Shown: positions 39,133 through 48,267 of the stretch, piece after piece | Numbering within the stretch: position 1 is the stretch's first letter | How the letters are laid out: every line of letters begins with the position of its first letter | Assembly: GCF_001428665.1 (NCBI RefSeq) | Contig: NZ_LMIJ01000030.1 | Location: 192,877 to 256,876, forward strand | Source of the DNA: Acidovorax sp. Root219 | GTDB taxonomy: Bacteria; Pseudomonadota; Gammaproteobacteria; Burkholderiales; Burkholderiaceae_C | Reading direction: 5' to 3' | DNA: 64,000 nt | Program-made: the position numbers and the translations under genes | The notes under the pieces: generated by a model | Seen by the model: the letters and a program-made list of their open reading frames with translations, nothing else | What the model was told of the DNA's origin: nothing | Databases searched by the model: none

Positions 39133-39974
39133 GCCTTGGAGGCCTGGTCCAGCGGCTGGTCCCGGGCCGTGTCCAGCGCGGCGCCGGCAGGCATATCCAC
39201 AGCCGGAAAACGCGGCGCCGTGCCCAGGGGCCGGTAGCGGCGGTCGTAGTCGGCGGCGTAGAGCCGGCTTTCGGCGAATGCCTCGGCTTGAAGACTGCGG
39301 CCCACCAGGATCAGCGCCGTGCGCTCCATGCTGGCGGCCACCGCCTGGGCCAGCCCGCCCACGGTGGTACGCACGACGGTTTCGTCGGGCCAGCTGGCGC
39401 GCCAGACGATGGCGGCCGGGCAGTCGGCGCCATAGTGCGGCAGCAGCTCGGCCTGCACCTTGTCGGCCAGGTGGATGGACAGATGGATGGCCAGCACCGC
39501 GCCCGTGGCGGCAAAGGCGGTCAGGTTCTCACCCTCTGGCATGGCAGTGGCCCGGCCCGAAGTGCGTGTCAGCACCACCGACTGGCACAGGCCGGGCAGC
39601 GTGAGCTCCGCGCCCAGCGCAGCGGCAGCGGCGGCAAAAGAGGGCACGCCCGGCGTCACGGTGTAGTCGATGCCTGCGGCGCGCAGGCGCCGCAGCTGCT
39701 CGCCCATGGCGGACCAGACCGACAGGTCGCCCGAGTGCAGGCGGGCCACGTCCTGGCCGCGCGCGTGGGCGGCGGATATCTCGGCCATGATGGCATCGAG
39801 GTCCATGGCCGCAGTGTTGACGATGTGCGCGCGTGGCGGGCAGTGCGCGAGCAGCTCGCGCGGGATCAGCGAGCCGGCGTACAGACAGACCGGGCAGCGG
39901 CCCATGAGGTCGCGCCCCCGCACGGTGATGAGGTCGGCGGCGCCAGGGCCGGCGCCGATGAAATGCACGGTCAT
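39129..39974 (-). CDS. cobM: Precorrin-4 C11-methyltransferase
   Basis: Tetrapyrrole methylase of 281 residues, converting precorrin-4 to precorrin-5. The start [20 protein letters not shown] and the [28 protein letters not shown] and [17 protein letters not shown] stretches are diagnostic. The start is set by the ATGA overlap with cobE; the reading frame stays open upstream through cobE but without family resemblance. Its stop overlaps the cobF start in the same way. Confidence 0.92.
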   Translation of the reverse strand: MTVHFIGAGPGAADLITVRGRDLMGRCPVCLYAGSLIPRELLAHCPPRAHIVNTAAMDLDAIMAEISAAHARGQDVARLHSGDLSVWSAMGEQLRRLRAAGIDYTVTPGVPSFAAAAAALGAELTLPGLCQSVVLTRTSGRATAMPEGENLTAFAATGAVLAIHLSIHLADKVQAELLPHYGADCPAAIVWRASWPDETVVRTTVGGLAQAVAASMERTALILVGRSLQAEAFAESRLYAADYDRRYRPLGTAPRFPAVDMPAGAALDTARDQPLDQASKA

Positions 39975-40486
39975 GCCGTAGCTCCTTGGGTCAATGCAGC
40001 GGCACGGCCAGAGCCTGCCGCTGCCACACAACAATCGAGGGGGCCCGGGCGGCGCCGTGCCACAGCCAGTGTGGCGCTGCCATCCTCGGCCACCAGGCGG
40101 GGCACAAGCAACTGCGCCTGTGGCCCAGCGGCGGCCAGCGCAGCGGCTTCCGCCACGCTGCCCGTGCCATAGCGGGCCTGCAGGCGCGGCGACTGCGTGA
40201 CCACGGGCTGGTGGCGCATGGGCTCCACCGGTACCGCAAGCACCGGGGCGGACGCAAGGCCCAGCCAGTCTGCCAGTGCCGGATGCGTGGCCTTGCCCTG
40301 CAGCACGGCCACGGCGCAAAAGCAGTCCGCTTGTCCGGGCAACAGGGCTTGCGCCCGCAGCCACAGCGCCTGCAAGGCGGCAGGCGTGGCCTGGGCCCGC
40401 AGGCCCACTCCGACCACCAGGCAGGCATGCACGGGGGCGGCAATACCAGCTTGGGGTAGCAGCGCCGTCACGGCTGCCAGCTCCAT
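39971..40486 (-). CDS. cobE: Cobalamin biosynthesis protein CobE (CbiG C-terminal type)
   Basis: Protein of 171 residues with the [15 protein letters not shown] stretch near residue 105 and an N-terminal [18 protein letters not shown], matching CobE/CbiG-C. In the aerobic pathway this protein is linked to precorrin-5 deacylation or handling; its exact part is less clear than for the methylases. It overlaps cobL by 19 bp and cobM by 4 bp. Confidence 0.82.
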   Translation of the reverse strand: MELAAVTALLPQAGIAAPVHACLVVGVGLRAQATPAALQALWLRAQALLPGQADCFCAVAVLQGKATHPALADWLGLASAPVLAVPVEPMRHQPVVTQSPRLQARYGTGSVAEAAALAAAGPQAQLLVPRLVAEDGSATLAVARRRPGPLDCCVAAAGSGRAAALTQGATA

Positions 40487-41661
40487 TGCACCAGCGGGCG
40501 CGCGGCCTTCCAGCTGCGCATGCGCCCCAGCGGTTCGGCGCTCGACAGCTCCAGCCGCAGCAACTGACCACCATGGTCCGCCTGCAACTGCACCAGCAGG
40601 GCCTCGGTCTCGAGGGTCACGGCATTGACCACCAGCCGGCAGCCGGTGGGCATCAAGGCCCGCAAGGCGGCAAACAGAGCGGCATCAAAGCCGCCGCCGA
40701 CAAACACCGCCTGGGGTGGCGCCAGCCCCTGCAGCGCATCGGGCGCCAGGCCGTGCACCACCTGCAGCGCCGGCTGCAGGCCGAACCGCGCCGCATTGCT
40801 GTGGATGTTGTCCACTCGCGCCGCATGCTGCTCCACGCTGCTGGCCAGGCCGCCAGCCAGGCACCACTCCACCGCCACGGAGCCCGAGCCCCCGCCGATG
40901 TCCCACAGCCGCTCGCCGCGCCGGGGCGCCAGGGCGGCCAGCGTCAGCGCCCGGGCCGGGGCCTTGGTGATCTGGCCGTCGTGCGCATACCAGCCGTCGG
41001 CACGCCCGGGCACCTGGGGCAAGGCGGGGCCGCCAGCGGCCCGCAGGGCGACAGCCACCGGGGCCTGGGCAGGGTCGGCTGCCAGCACGGCCTCGGCCTC
41101 GTGCGCCCGCAGTGTGCGGCAGCGCTCGCGCGGCCCCCCCACGGACTCCATCACCCACAGCGTGCTCGCGCCCCAGCCCTCTTGCGTGAGCCAGCCCGCC
41201 AGCTCGGCCACGGCGGAGCCATCGCGCAGCAGCACGATGCACTGCCCACCCGGCGCCAGGCGCGGCAGCAACTGCTGCAGCGGGCTGGCGTGCAGGCCCA
41301 GGCAGTCGGTGGCCTCCAGGCGCCAGCCCAGGCGGGCCGCCACCAGCGAGAATGTCGAGGGCTGCGCGTGGCAGCGCCATTCGTGCGGTGCCAGGTGCAC
41401 CGCCAGGCTGCCGCCCGCACCGAACCAGAACGGGTCGCCCGAGGCGAGCACCACCACGCGCTGCCCGCGCAGGGCAAGCACGGGGGCGGTGTCGAACGGC
41501 ACGGGCCAGGGGCGGCCGCGATCGCCGGCCTGCGCCAGCGCCAGGTGGCGCGGGCCGCCGACAATCACCTGGGCCTGGTCGATGGCCCGGCGCGCGGCCG
41601 GTGCCAACCCGTCCAGTCCCTCCTCGTTCAGGCCCACCAATGTCAACCACGGATCAGCCAT
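40468..41661 (-). CDS. cobL: Precorrin-6B C5,15-methyltransferase (decarboxylating)
   Basis: Two-domain enzyme of 397 residues. The N-terminal CbiE-like methylase ([32 protein letters not shown]) adds the C5 methyl. The C-terminal CbiT-like domain ([19 protein letters not shown] near 250) adds C15 and decarboxylates. The start is at [10 protein letters not shown]; an upstream ATG would run into cobK. The ATG is divergent from the cobK ATG and the two share the bases CATG at 41659-41662. Confidence 0.9.
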   Translation of the reverse strand: MADPWLTLVGLNEEGLDGLAPAARRAIDQAQVIVGGPRHLALAQAGDRGRPWPVPFDTAPVLALRGQRVVVLASGDPFWFGAGGSLAVHLAPHEWRCHAQPSTFSLVAARLGWRLEATDCLGLHASPLQQLLPRLAPGGQCIVLLRDGSAVAELAGWLTQEGWGASTLWVMESVGGPRERCRTLRAHEAEAVLAADPAQAPVAVALRAAGGPALPQVPGRADGWYAHDGQITKAPARALTLAALAPRRGERLWDIGGGSGSVAVEWCLAGGLASSVEQHAARVDNIHSNAARFGLQPALQVVHGLAPDALQGLAPPQAVFVGGGFDAALFAALRALMPTGCRLVVNAVTLETEALLVQLQADHGGQLLRLELSSAEPLGRMRSWKAARPLVQWSWQP

Positions 41662-42436
41662 GACGCATGTTCTCCTGCTGGGCGGCACCAGCGGCGCCAG
41701 CCAATTGGCGCAGGCCCTGCAACAGGCGCGGATACCTGCCGTGTTTTCCTATGCAGGGGCCACGCAGGCCCCCGTGGCGCAGCCCGTGCCCACGCGCTGC
41801 GGCGGGTATGGCGGCGTGCAGGGGCTCGCACAGTTCATTCGCGGCCAGGGCATCACCCACGTGGTGGATGCCACCCACCCCTTTGCCGCACAGATGAGCC
41901 GCAACGCCTGCGCTGCCTGCGAGGCCACCGGAACGCCGCTGCTGGCGCTGGAACGCGCACCCTGGCAGGCCGAGGCCACAGACCGCTGGGTGGACGTGCC
42001 TGACATGGCTGCGGCCGCACAGGCGCTGCCCCACGAGCCTGCCCGGGTTTTTCTCGCCATAGGGCGCAAGCAGTTGGATGCCTTTGCCGGCCAAGCCCGG
42101 CACCATTACCTGCTGCGCCTGGTGGACGCACCTGCTCCGGGCAGCCTGCCGCTGGCCGACACCACGGTGGTGCTGGGCCGCGGCCCCTTCAGCGCCGGGC
42201 ACGACCAGGCAATGCTGCAGGCCCATGGCATCACCTGGCTGGTGGCCAAGAACGCCGGGGGCGAGGCCACGCGCGGCAAGCTGCTGGCCGCCCGCGCCCT
42301 GGGGTTGCCGGTGGTGATGGTGCAGCGCCCGCCGCTGCCGCCGCGCCCACGCACCGAGGAGGTGGACGCCGTGCTGCACTGGATCGCTCATGGCATGCTG
42401 CCCGGGGCGCCTGGCGCGGCGGCCTCCAGCCCATAG
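41660..42436 (+). CDS. cobK: Precorrin-6A reductase, on the opposite strand inside the cob run
   Basis: NADPH-dependent reductase of 258 residues. The start [20 protein letters not shown], the VDATHPFAAQMSRNA stretch and the late AKNAGGEATRGKLLAARALGLPVVMV are typical of CobK. It is the only cob gene here on the plus strand. Its ATG shares CATG with the divergent cobL start, and its 3' end overlaps cobJ by 49 bp. Its promoter and ribosome-binding site must therefore lie in the coding sequence of cobL. Confidence 0.9.
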   Translation: MTHVLLLGGTSGASQLAQALQQARIPAVFSYAGATQAPVAQPVPTRCGGYGGVQGLAQFIRGQGITHVVDATHPFAAQMSRNACAACEATGTPLLALERAPWQAEATDRWVDVPDMAAAAQALPHEPARVFLAIGRKQLDAFAGQARHHYLLRLVDAPAPGSLPLADTTVVLGRGPFSAGHDQAMLQAHGITWLVAKNAGGEATRGKLLAARALGLPVVMVQRPPLPPRPRTEEVDAVLHWIAHGMLPGAPGAAASSP

Positions 42437-43212
42437 AAGCGCGGGGTGTAGACCCAGCGCCCCACCTGCCGCGTGGTGCTGTTGCCCACCAGCACCACGG
42501 TGCGCATGTCGGCCATCTCGGGCGCGGCGTCGGCCAGCGTGCACACGTGCAGCGCCTCGTCGGGGGTGGACACGGCGCGCGCAAAGACCATCAACCGCGT
42601 GGACTCGCAGTGCGCGCGCAGCAAGGCCAGCAGGCGCACGAAGCCCTCGGGCCGGCTGCGCGAACGCGGGTTGTAGAACGCCATGGCGAAGTCGGCCTCG
42701 GCCGCCAGTTGTACGCGCCGGGCGATCACTGGCCAGGGCTTGAGGTTGTCCGAGAGGTTGATGCAGCAAAAGTCATGGCCCAGCGGCGCACCGGCGCGCG
42801 CCGCTGCGGCCAGCATGGCGGTGATGCCGGGCAGCACCTGCACATCCAGCGCCTGCCAGGCGGCGGCCTGCGCGGGCGGCGCCTGCTCGATGGCCTCGAA
42901 CACGGCTGCGGCCATGGCGAACACCCCCGGGTCGCCGGAGGACACCACCACCACCTGACGCCCCTGCGCGGCCAAGGCCAGCGCCTGGCGTGCCCGGTCC
43001 AGCTCCACCCGGTTGTCCGATGCATGCCAGACCACAGCGGCCGTTCCACCGCGCTCCTGCAACAAGGCGCGGGCCCGCTCCACATACGGCAGGTAGCCCA
43101 CCACGTCGGTCGCGGCCTGCAGGGAGGCGGCCACTTCGGGCGTGACCTGCGCGAGGGCCCCGGGCCCTAGGCCCGCCACGGTCAGGCGGCCGGTGGTCTG
43201 GCCCGGGCTCAC
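42388..43212 (-). CDS. cobJ: Precorrin-3B C17-methyltransferase
   Basis: Ring-contracting tetrapyrrole methylase of 274 residues. Recognised by LTVAGLGPGALAQVTPEV near the start, VVSSGDPGVFAMAAAVFEAI, VLPGITAMLAAAARAGAPLGHDFCCINLSDNLKPW and the late TRQVGRWVYTPRFYG. It starts by ATGA overlap with cobI and ends in a 49-bp tail-to-tail overlap with cobK. Confidence 0.93.
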   Translation of the reverse strand: MSPGQTTGRLTVAGLGPGALAQVTPEVAASLQAATDVVGYLPYVERARALLQERGGTAAVVWHASDNRVELDRARQALALAAQGRQVVVVSSGDPGVFAMAAAVFEAIEQAPPAQAAAWQALDVQVLPGITAMLAAAARAGAPLGHDFCCINLSDNLKPWPVIARRVQLAAEADFAMAFYNPRSRSRPEGFVRLLALLRAHCESTRLMVFARAVSTPDEALHVCTLADAAPEMADMRTVVLVGNSTTRQVGRWVYTPRFYGLEAAAPGAPGSMP

Positions 43213-43979
43213 CAGGCGGCCTCCGGCCGGCGGCCCTGGCCATGCACCAGCACAATGGCGAAGTAGGGGCAGGCCTCGTCGCTCACCTCGGTCAATTTGG
43301 CCACCTGCTGGCTGGCCGTGGTGCCGTTCTGCACCAGCCAGGCGGCACCGAGCCGGCCTGTGCGTTGCAGGGCCCGGCGGATGCGCGGCAGATTGCGCCC
43401 CACCTTCATCACCACCAAGGCGTCAGCGGTCTGCATGCGCCGCACCAGTTCGTCCTCGGGCAGGGTGCCGGTCATCACGCTGAGCACATCGTCGCCCCAG
43501 GTGATGGGCTCGCCCGTGGCGTGCCAGCAGCCCACCATGCCGGGAATGCCGGGCACCACCTCCAGGCGCACGGCGGCGCGCTCACGCAGCCGGGTGTACA
43601 GGTGCATGAACGAGCCGTAAAGGAAGGGGTCGCCTTCGCAGAGCACCACCACCTGCTCGGTGCGGGCCAGCGTTTCCAGGCGGGTGCACCAGTCGTCGTA
43701 GAACGCCGCGAGCTGGGCCACGTACTGCGGGCTGTCCACGGGCAGCTCGGTGGTCACGGGGTACTCCATGGGGTATTCGGTGGCCGCCGGTGCCAGCAGG
43801 CCGTCCACCACCTGGCGGGCCTTGCCGGGGCGCCCCTTCTTGCGGAAGAAGGCCACGTGGCGTGCGCCGCGCACCAGCCGGTCGGCCTTGACCGACATCA
43901 GTTCCGGATCACCGGGGCCCAGGCCCACGCAGACGACGCCGGGCGCGGCCTTCACGGCCTCCATCGCCTCACTCGGCAT
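43209..43979 (-). CDS. cobI: Precorrin-2 C20-methyltransferase
   Basis: SAM-dependent methylase of 256 residues. Features: VVCVGLGPGDPELMSVKADRL at about 14-34, VVLCEGDPFLYGSFMHLYTRL near 110-130 and VVPGIPGMVGCW. It methylates C20 of precorrin-2, the entry to the corrin branch. It overlaps cobH by 11 bp and cobJ by 4 bp. Confidence 0.93.
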   Translation of the reverse strand: MPSEAMEAVKAAPGVVCVGLGPGDPELMSVKADRLVRGARHVAFFRKKGRPGKARQVVDGLLAPAATEYPMEYPVTTELPVDSPQYVAQLAAFYDDWCTRLETLARTEQVVVLCEGDPFLYGSFMHLYTRLRERAAVRLEVVPGIPGMVGCWHATGEPITWGDDVLSVMTGTLPEDELVRRMQTADALVVMKVGRNLPRIRRALQRTGRLGAAWLVQNGTTASQQVAKLTEVSDEACPYFAIVLVHGQGRRPEAAW

Positions 43980-44601
43980 GGCTGGCCAGGGCGTTGATGG
44001 CGGCCACGGTCATGGCCGAGCCCCCCAGGCGGCCGCGCACGACCATGCAGGGCACGGGCAGGTCCTGCATCAGCGCCTCCTTGGATTCCATGGCGCCGAC
44101 AAAGCCCACCGGGCAACCGATGATCGCCGCCGGGCGCGGGCAGCCGGGTTGCTGCAGCATGTTGAGCAGGTGGAACAGTGCGGTGGGAGCATTGCCGATG
44201 GCCACGATTGCGCCCGCCAGGTCGGGCCGCCACAGCTCTACTGCGGCCGCGCTGCGGGTGGTGCCCATTTCCTGGGCCAGCGCCGCCACGCGTTCATCCT
44301 GCAGCGTGCAGAGCACCCGGTTGTGGGCGGGCAGGCGCTTGCGGGTGATGCCCTCGCTGACCATGCGCACATCGCACAGCACCGGGGCACCCTGGCGCAG
44401 TGCCTGCTCTGCCGCCTCGGCCATGCCGGGGGAGAACGCCACATGGGGTGCCAGCTCGACCATGCCGGCCGCATGGACCATGCGCACCACGACACGTTCT
44501 TCGGTGGGGGTGAAGCGGTCCAGGGACGCCTCGCGGCGGATGGTGGCGAAAGACTGCCGGTAGATCTCGGCGCCATCGGTTTCGTAGCGGTGCAGCATCA
44601 A
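43969..44601 (-). CDS. cobH: Precorrin-8X methylmutase
   Basis: Enzyme of 210 residues moving a methyl from C11 to C12 to give hydrogenobyrinate. The catalytic-histidine region is VVRMVHAAGMVELAPHVAFSPG (about 38-59). The C-terminal ALFHLLNM...CPAAIIGCPVGFVGAMESKEAL-like stretch is also typical. It overlaps cobG by ATGA and cobI by 11 bp. Confidence 0.93.
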   Translation of the reverse strand: MMLHRYETDGAEIYRQSFATIRREASLDRFTPTEERVVVRMVHAAGMVELAPHVAFSPGMAEAAEQALRQGAPVLCDVRMVSEGITRKRLPAHNRVLCTLQDERVAALAQEMGTTRSAAAVELWRPDLAGAIVAIGNAPTALFHLLNMLQQPGCPRPAAIIGCPVGFVGAMESKEALMQDLPVPCMVVRGRLGGSAMTVAAINALASHAE

Positions 44602-45941
44602 TTCTTTTCAAACAACAGGCCGGGATTGTCCTGCAGTGCGGACAGCCCCACGTGGCCGACCGCCTCGTCCGCTGCGCGCCCCTGCCGCACTACCGCGAAA
44701 ACCGGCTCGCCGGTGGTGGGCTCCGCGCGCAGGGTCACCGTGGCAGGGGCCTGGCGCGCACAGCCTTTGGCGCAGCCCGCCACGTGCAGGTGGGCCTGCG
44801 GCGGCACATGGGCTGCCAGCGCCAGCGCCAGTGCCTGCGTGGGTGCCTGGGCCTGCGGGCACCCGGGCGCCCCCGTGCAGGCGGAGACACGCAGGCGGGC
44901 ATCGCCGGGTTGGGTCACCCAGTGCGCGGCCACGCCCAGACCCGCGGCATGCCAGAAGCCTGGCGGCCCGACCACCGGGTCCCCCGATTCGACCAGCAGC
45001 ATGCGCCAGGGGGTCACGCGCAGGCCGCAAGCGCTGCCCCGCAAGGCCCACGCCAGCCGGGCCAGTGCCTGCGCCGGCAAGCGCCCCAGGGGCGCACCCA
45101 CCAGCGTGCCGATGCCGGGCAGGAAGCCGGGCTGCGGGTCGGGCTGCGTGGAATCCGTGCCCTGGCCGTCGGTGGCGGGCACCCAGTGAACCCCCGGGGG
45201 CAACCCGGCGGGCCAGGGCCGGTGCGGCGTGGCGGCGGCCCGCAGGCGCTCCAGTTCGTCGGCATGTGCCGCCAGGCGCGCCGGCCGCCGCCCGGCCGTG
45301 CGCTGCGCCAGGCATTGCGCGGCAAACCACCGCGCCAGGGCCAACCCTGCGGCAGCGGCCTGCGCGGGCCCCGCCGCGGCCAGGGCCCAGGGCAGGCCAT
45401 CCGGCTGTACCCGCCAGGCCGGGGGGTGCGTGCCCGCAACCCTGTGCATGCGGATGTCGGCGGACACAGCCTGCAGCCAGTGCGAGTGGCCGCCATCGAT
45501 GGACCAGCCGAATTTGGCGGGCAGCGCCTCCAGGCCATCGGCCTCGGCCAGCCCCTGCAGCAGCACCGTTGCCAGCGCCTGCACGCCATCGCCGGGCCGG
45601 TGCAAGGGGTCCAGCACCACATTGCGCAGGCGCTCGCGCTGCACGTCCACATCCAGCAGCCCGCAGCCCGCCAGGGCCCGCAGCACCGCGGTGTGCCGCG
45701 CAGGGTCCACGCCGCGCAACTGCACATTGGCGCGGCTGGACAGCTCCAGGATGCCCGCCCCGTGCGTGCGGGCCAGGCGGGCCAGGCGCCATGCCTGGTG
45801 CGGGGACAGCCGCCCCAGCGGCGGGCGCACGCGCACCACCAGCCCATCGCCCGAGGCCATGGGTTGCCAGGCACCGGGGCACCAGCCCTGGACCTGCGGG
45901 GTGTGAAGGGGTTGGCGGGCGCCAGGGCCCTGGTTCGGCAT
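44598..45941 (-). CDS. cobG: Precorrin-3B synthase
   Basis: Oxygen-dependent enzyme of the nitrite/sulfite reductase-like family, 447 residues, carrying a 4Fe-4S cluster. The cysteine pattern C-X5-C (CTGAPGC) and later C-X3-C (GCAKGC), near residues 350-400, fits the cluster site. The N-terminal DGLVVRVRPPLGRLS is the half-domain start. Its presence shows that this is the aerobic cobalamin route. The start is at MPNQGPGARQ; it follows the histidine kinase gene by 11 bp. Confidence 0.88.
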   Translation of the reverse strand: MPNQGPGARQPLHTPQVQGWCPGAWQPMASGDGLVVRVRPPLGRLSPHQAWRLARLARTHGAGILELSSRANVQLRGVDPARHTAVLRALAGCGLLDVDVQRERLRNVVLDPLHRPGDGVQALATVLLQGLAEADGLEALPAKFGWSIDGGHSHWLQAVSADIRMHRVAGTHPPAWRVQPDGLPWALAAAGPAQAAAAGLALARWFAAQCLAQRTAGRRPARLAAHADELERLRAAATPHRPWPAGLPPGVHWVPATDGQGTDSTQPDPQPGFLPGIGTLVGAPLGRLPAQALARLAWALRGSACGLRVTPWRMLLVESGDPVVGPPGFWHAAGLGVAAHWVTQPGDARLRVSACTGAPGCPQAQAPTQALALALAAHVPPQAHLHVAGCAKGCARQAPATVTLRAEPTTGEPVFAVVRQGRAADEAVGHVGLSALQDNPGLLFEKN

Positions 45942-45952
45942 GCCTCGATCGG

Positions 45953-46735
45953 TCAGGGCTGCGGCCACTCGAGGCGGACCGCACAGCCCTGGCCCGGCGT
46001 ACCGGCGGCCGTGATCTGCGCGCCATGGCGCTGCGCGATCACCCGGCACAGGGCCAGGCCGGCGCCCACACCCTCGTAATCCGTCTCGCGGTGCAGGCGC
46101 TGGAACACGCCGAACAGCGACCCCGCGCGCGCAGGGTCGAAGCCCGTGCCGTTGTCGCGCACGGTCACGGCCACGCGGCCATCCGCCAGCGGCTCGGCGC
46201 CGATGTGGATCTGCGCCACCGCCTGGCCGCGCGTGAACTTGAGCGCATTGCCCAGCACCTGCACCAGCAACTCGCGCAGCAGGCCGGCGTCGGCGTCGAG
46301 GGCGGGCAGATCGGGCGCCAGGTGCCATTGCACATCGCGCCCGGCCTCGGCCGCAGCCAGGTCCGTGCGCGCCTGGGCCACGGCATCGGCCAGCGCAATT
46401 GTGGTGCAGTGCAGCGGCGCGCGCGTGGCCCGCGTGATGGCCAGCAGGCCGTCGATCATGAGCCCCATGCGCCGGGCCGACTGGTCCATGGTGGCCAGAA
46501 AGCCCAGTGCCTCCTGCAGCTCGGGCGCCTGCACCACATCGGCCGGCAGGTCGCCGAGCACCTCGCGCACCAGGGTGCCGTACGAAGTCACGTGGCGCAG
46601 CGGCGCGCGCAGGTCGTGCGAGACGGCGCGCAGAAACTCCTCCTGCGCGGCGGCCATGTCGGCCACCTGCTGCTGGCTGCGGGCCAGCTCGGCGCGCAGG
46701 GCCTCCACGGTCTGGCGGGTGTCGTCGTCGCTCAT
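45953..46735 (-). CDS. Orphan sensor histidine kinase without a sensor domain
   Basis: Protein of 260 residues with a short N-terminal coiled coil, a HisKA domain with H40 in SHDLRAPLRH and a HATPase domain (N163 in LGNALKF; DNGTGFD at 194-200; GVGAGLAL near 222). The catalytic core resembles bacteriophytochrome-type kinases (FGVFQRLHRETDYEG). There is no sensor, membrane or receiver domain, and no response regulator in the window. It is sandwiched between glmU (21 bp) and cobG (11 bp) in the same direction, so it is probably transcribed with the cob genes. Confidence 0.85.
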   Translation of the reverse strand: MSDDDTRQTVEALRAELARSQQQVADMAAAQEEFLRAVSHDLRAPLRHVTSYGTLVREVLGDLPADVVQAPELQEALGFLATMDQSARRMGLMIDGLLAITRATRAPLHCTTIALADAVAQARTDLAAAEAGRDVQWHLAPDLPALDADAGLLRELLVQVLGNALKFTRGQAVAQIHIGAEPLADGRVAVTVRDNGTGFDPARAGSLFGVFQRLHRETDYEGVGAGLALCRVIAQRHGAQITAAGTPGQGCAVRLEWPQP

Positions 46736-46756
46736 GGCGCGGGCCTCCTGCTCAGC

Positions 46757-48181
46757 TCATGCCTTGGACTGCTTCGTGGGGCGATGCCAGTTGGCGATCG
46801 CCACCTGCTTGCCACGCGCTACGCCCAGCGAACCGGGCGGCACGTCCTTGGTGAGGGTGGAGCCGCCACCCACCGTGGCACCTGCGCCGATGGTGATGGG
46901 CGCTACCAGCACGCAGTTGCTGCCGATGTGCACGTCGGCTTCGATCACCGTGCGGTGCTTGTTGGCGCCATCGTAGTTGGCGGTGATGGCGCCAGCACCG
47001 TAGTTCACGCGCTCGCCCACCGTGGCATCGCCCAGGTAGGCCAGGTGGTTGGCCTTGGCGCCATCGGCCAGGGTGGAGTTTTTCACCTCCACGAAGTTGC
47101 CGATGTGCACCTCGCGGCCCAGTTGGGCGCCCGGGCGAAGGCGCGCAAAGGGGCCGATGAGTGCACCCTCGCCCACGCTGGCACCGAGTTTCTCGCCATC
47201 GATGTGGGTGTAGGGGTGGATCACAGCACCCGCGGCGATGCGCGCATTGGCAATGCAGCAGTTGGCGCCGATCTGCACGCCCTCGCCCAGCTCAACGCGG
47301 CCGGTGAAGACGCAGTTGACGTCGATCTCCACGTCCTGCCCGCACACCAGTTCGCCGCGCACGCCGGTGCGCACGTCGTCGCGCAGGTCGAAGCGGGCCG
47401 GGTCGGCCAGGCGCACGCCCTGCTCCAGCAGAGCCCGGGCCTGGCGCTGCTGGTGGGCGCGCTCGAGCTCGGCCAGTTGCAGCGGGCTGTTCACGCCGGC
47501 CACCTGCAGGGCATCGGTGATGCGGTGGGCCACCACGGGCACGCCATCGGCCACGGCCATGGCGACGATGTCGGTCAGGTAGTACTCGCCCTGGGCGTTG
47601 TCATTGGTCAGGCGTGCCAGCCAGGGGGCCAGCAGCCGCGCGGGCACGGCCATGATGCCGCTGTAGACCTCGGCGATGGCGCGCTGCGCCTTGCTCGCGT
47701 CCTTTTGCTCGACGATGCCCTGCACCGCACCAGATTCGTTGCGCAGGATGCGGCCATAACCCGTGGGGTCGGGCAGCGTCACGGTGAGCAGCGCCAGCCG
47801 CTCGCCACCGCCTGCCGCCACCAGGGCGCGCAAGGTGTCGGCCTCGGTGAGCGGCACGTCGCCCGACAGCACCACCACCGTGCCGTCGTCGCGCAGGTGC
47901 GGCACGGCCTGCTGTACGGCATGGCCGGTGCCCAGCTGCGGCTCCTGCCGCACGAATGCCAGCTTTGCGCCACCTGCGGCGGCCTGGTGGGTGGCGGCCT
48001 CCACCTCGGCAGCGCCGTGGCCGGTGATCACGGTGGCGCTGCGCGCCTGCAGGTGGGCCGCCTGGTCCAGCACATGGTGCAGCAGCGGTCGCCCGCCCAG
48101 GCGCTGCAGCACCTTGGCAAGGCGGCTTTTCATGCGCGTGCCCTTGCCGGCCGCCATGATGAGGATGTCGAGTTGCGTCAT
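46757..48181 (-). CDS. glmU: Bifunctional GlcNAc-1-P uridyltransferase / GlcN-1-P acetyltransferase
   Basis: Makes UDP-GlcNAc for peptidoglycan and lipopolysaccharide. It has 474 residues: an N-terminal uridyltransferase (LDILIMAAGKGTRMKSRLAKVL) and a C-terminal left-handed beta-helix acetyltransferase (hexapeptide repeats; ANYDGANKHRTVI). Same strand as the orphan kinase and cob genes, 21 bp ahead of them. The pathway partner glmS is 10 kb away in the window. Confidence 0.96.
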   Translation of the reverse strand: MTQLDILIMAAGKGTRMKSRLAKVLQRLGGRPLLHHVLDQAAHLQARSATVITGHGAAEVEAATHQAAAGGAKLAFVRQEPQLGTGHAVQQAVPHLRDDGTVVVLSGDVPLTEADTLRALVAAGGGERLALLTVTLPDPTGYGRILRNESGAVQGIVEQKDASKAQRAIAEVYSGIMAVPARLLAPWLARLTNDNAQGEYYLTDIVAMAVADGVPVVAHRITDALQVAGVNSPLQLAELERAHQQRQARALLEQGVRLADPARFDLRDDVRTGVRGELVCGQDVEIDVNCVFTGRVELGEGVQIGANCCIANARIAAGAVIHPYTHIDGEKLGASVGEGALIGPFARLRPGAQLGREVHIGNFVEVKNSTLADGAKANHLAYLGDATVGERVNYGAGAITANYDGANKHRTVIEADVHIGSNCVLVAPITIGAGATVGGGSTLTKDVPPGSLGVARGKQVAIANWHRPTKQSKA

Positions 48182-48267
48182 GGAAATGAAAAATTGGGCC
48201 TGCGCGCCAGGTGGCGTGCAGGCACCGGGATTATCGGCTGCGCCGCGCCAGGGCTCCGCCTGCGCGC

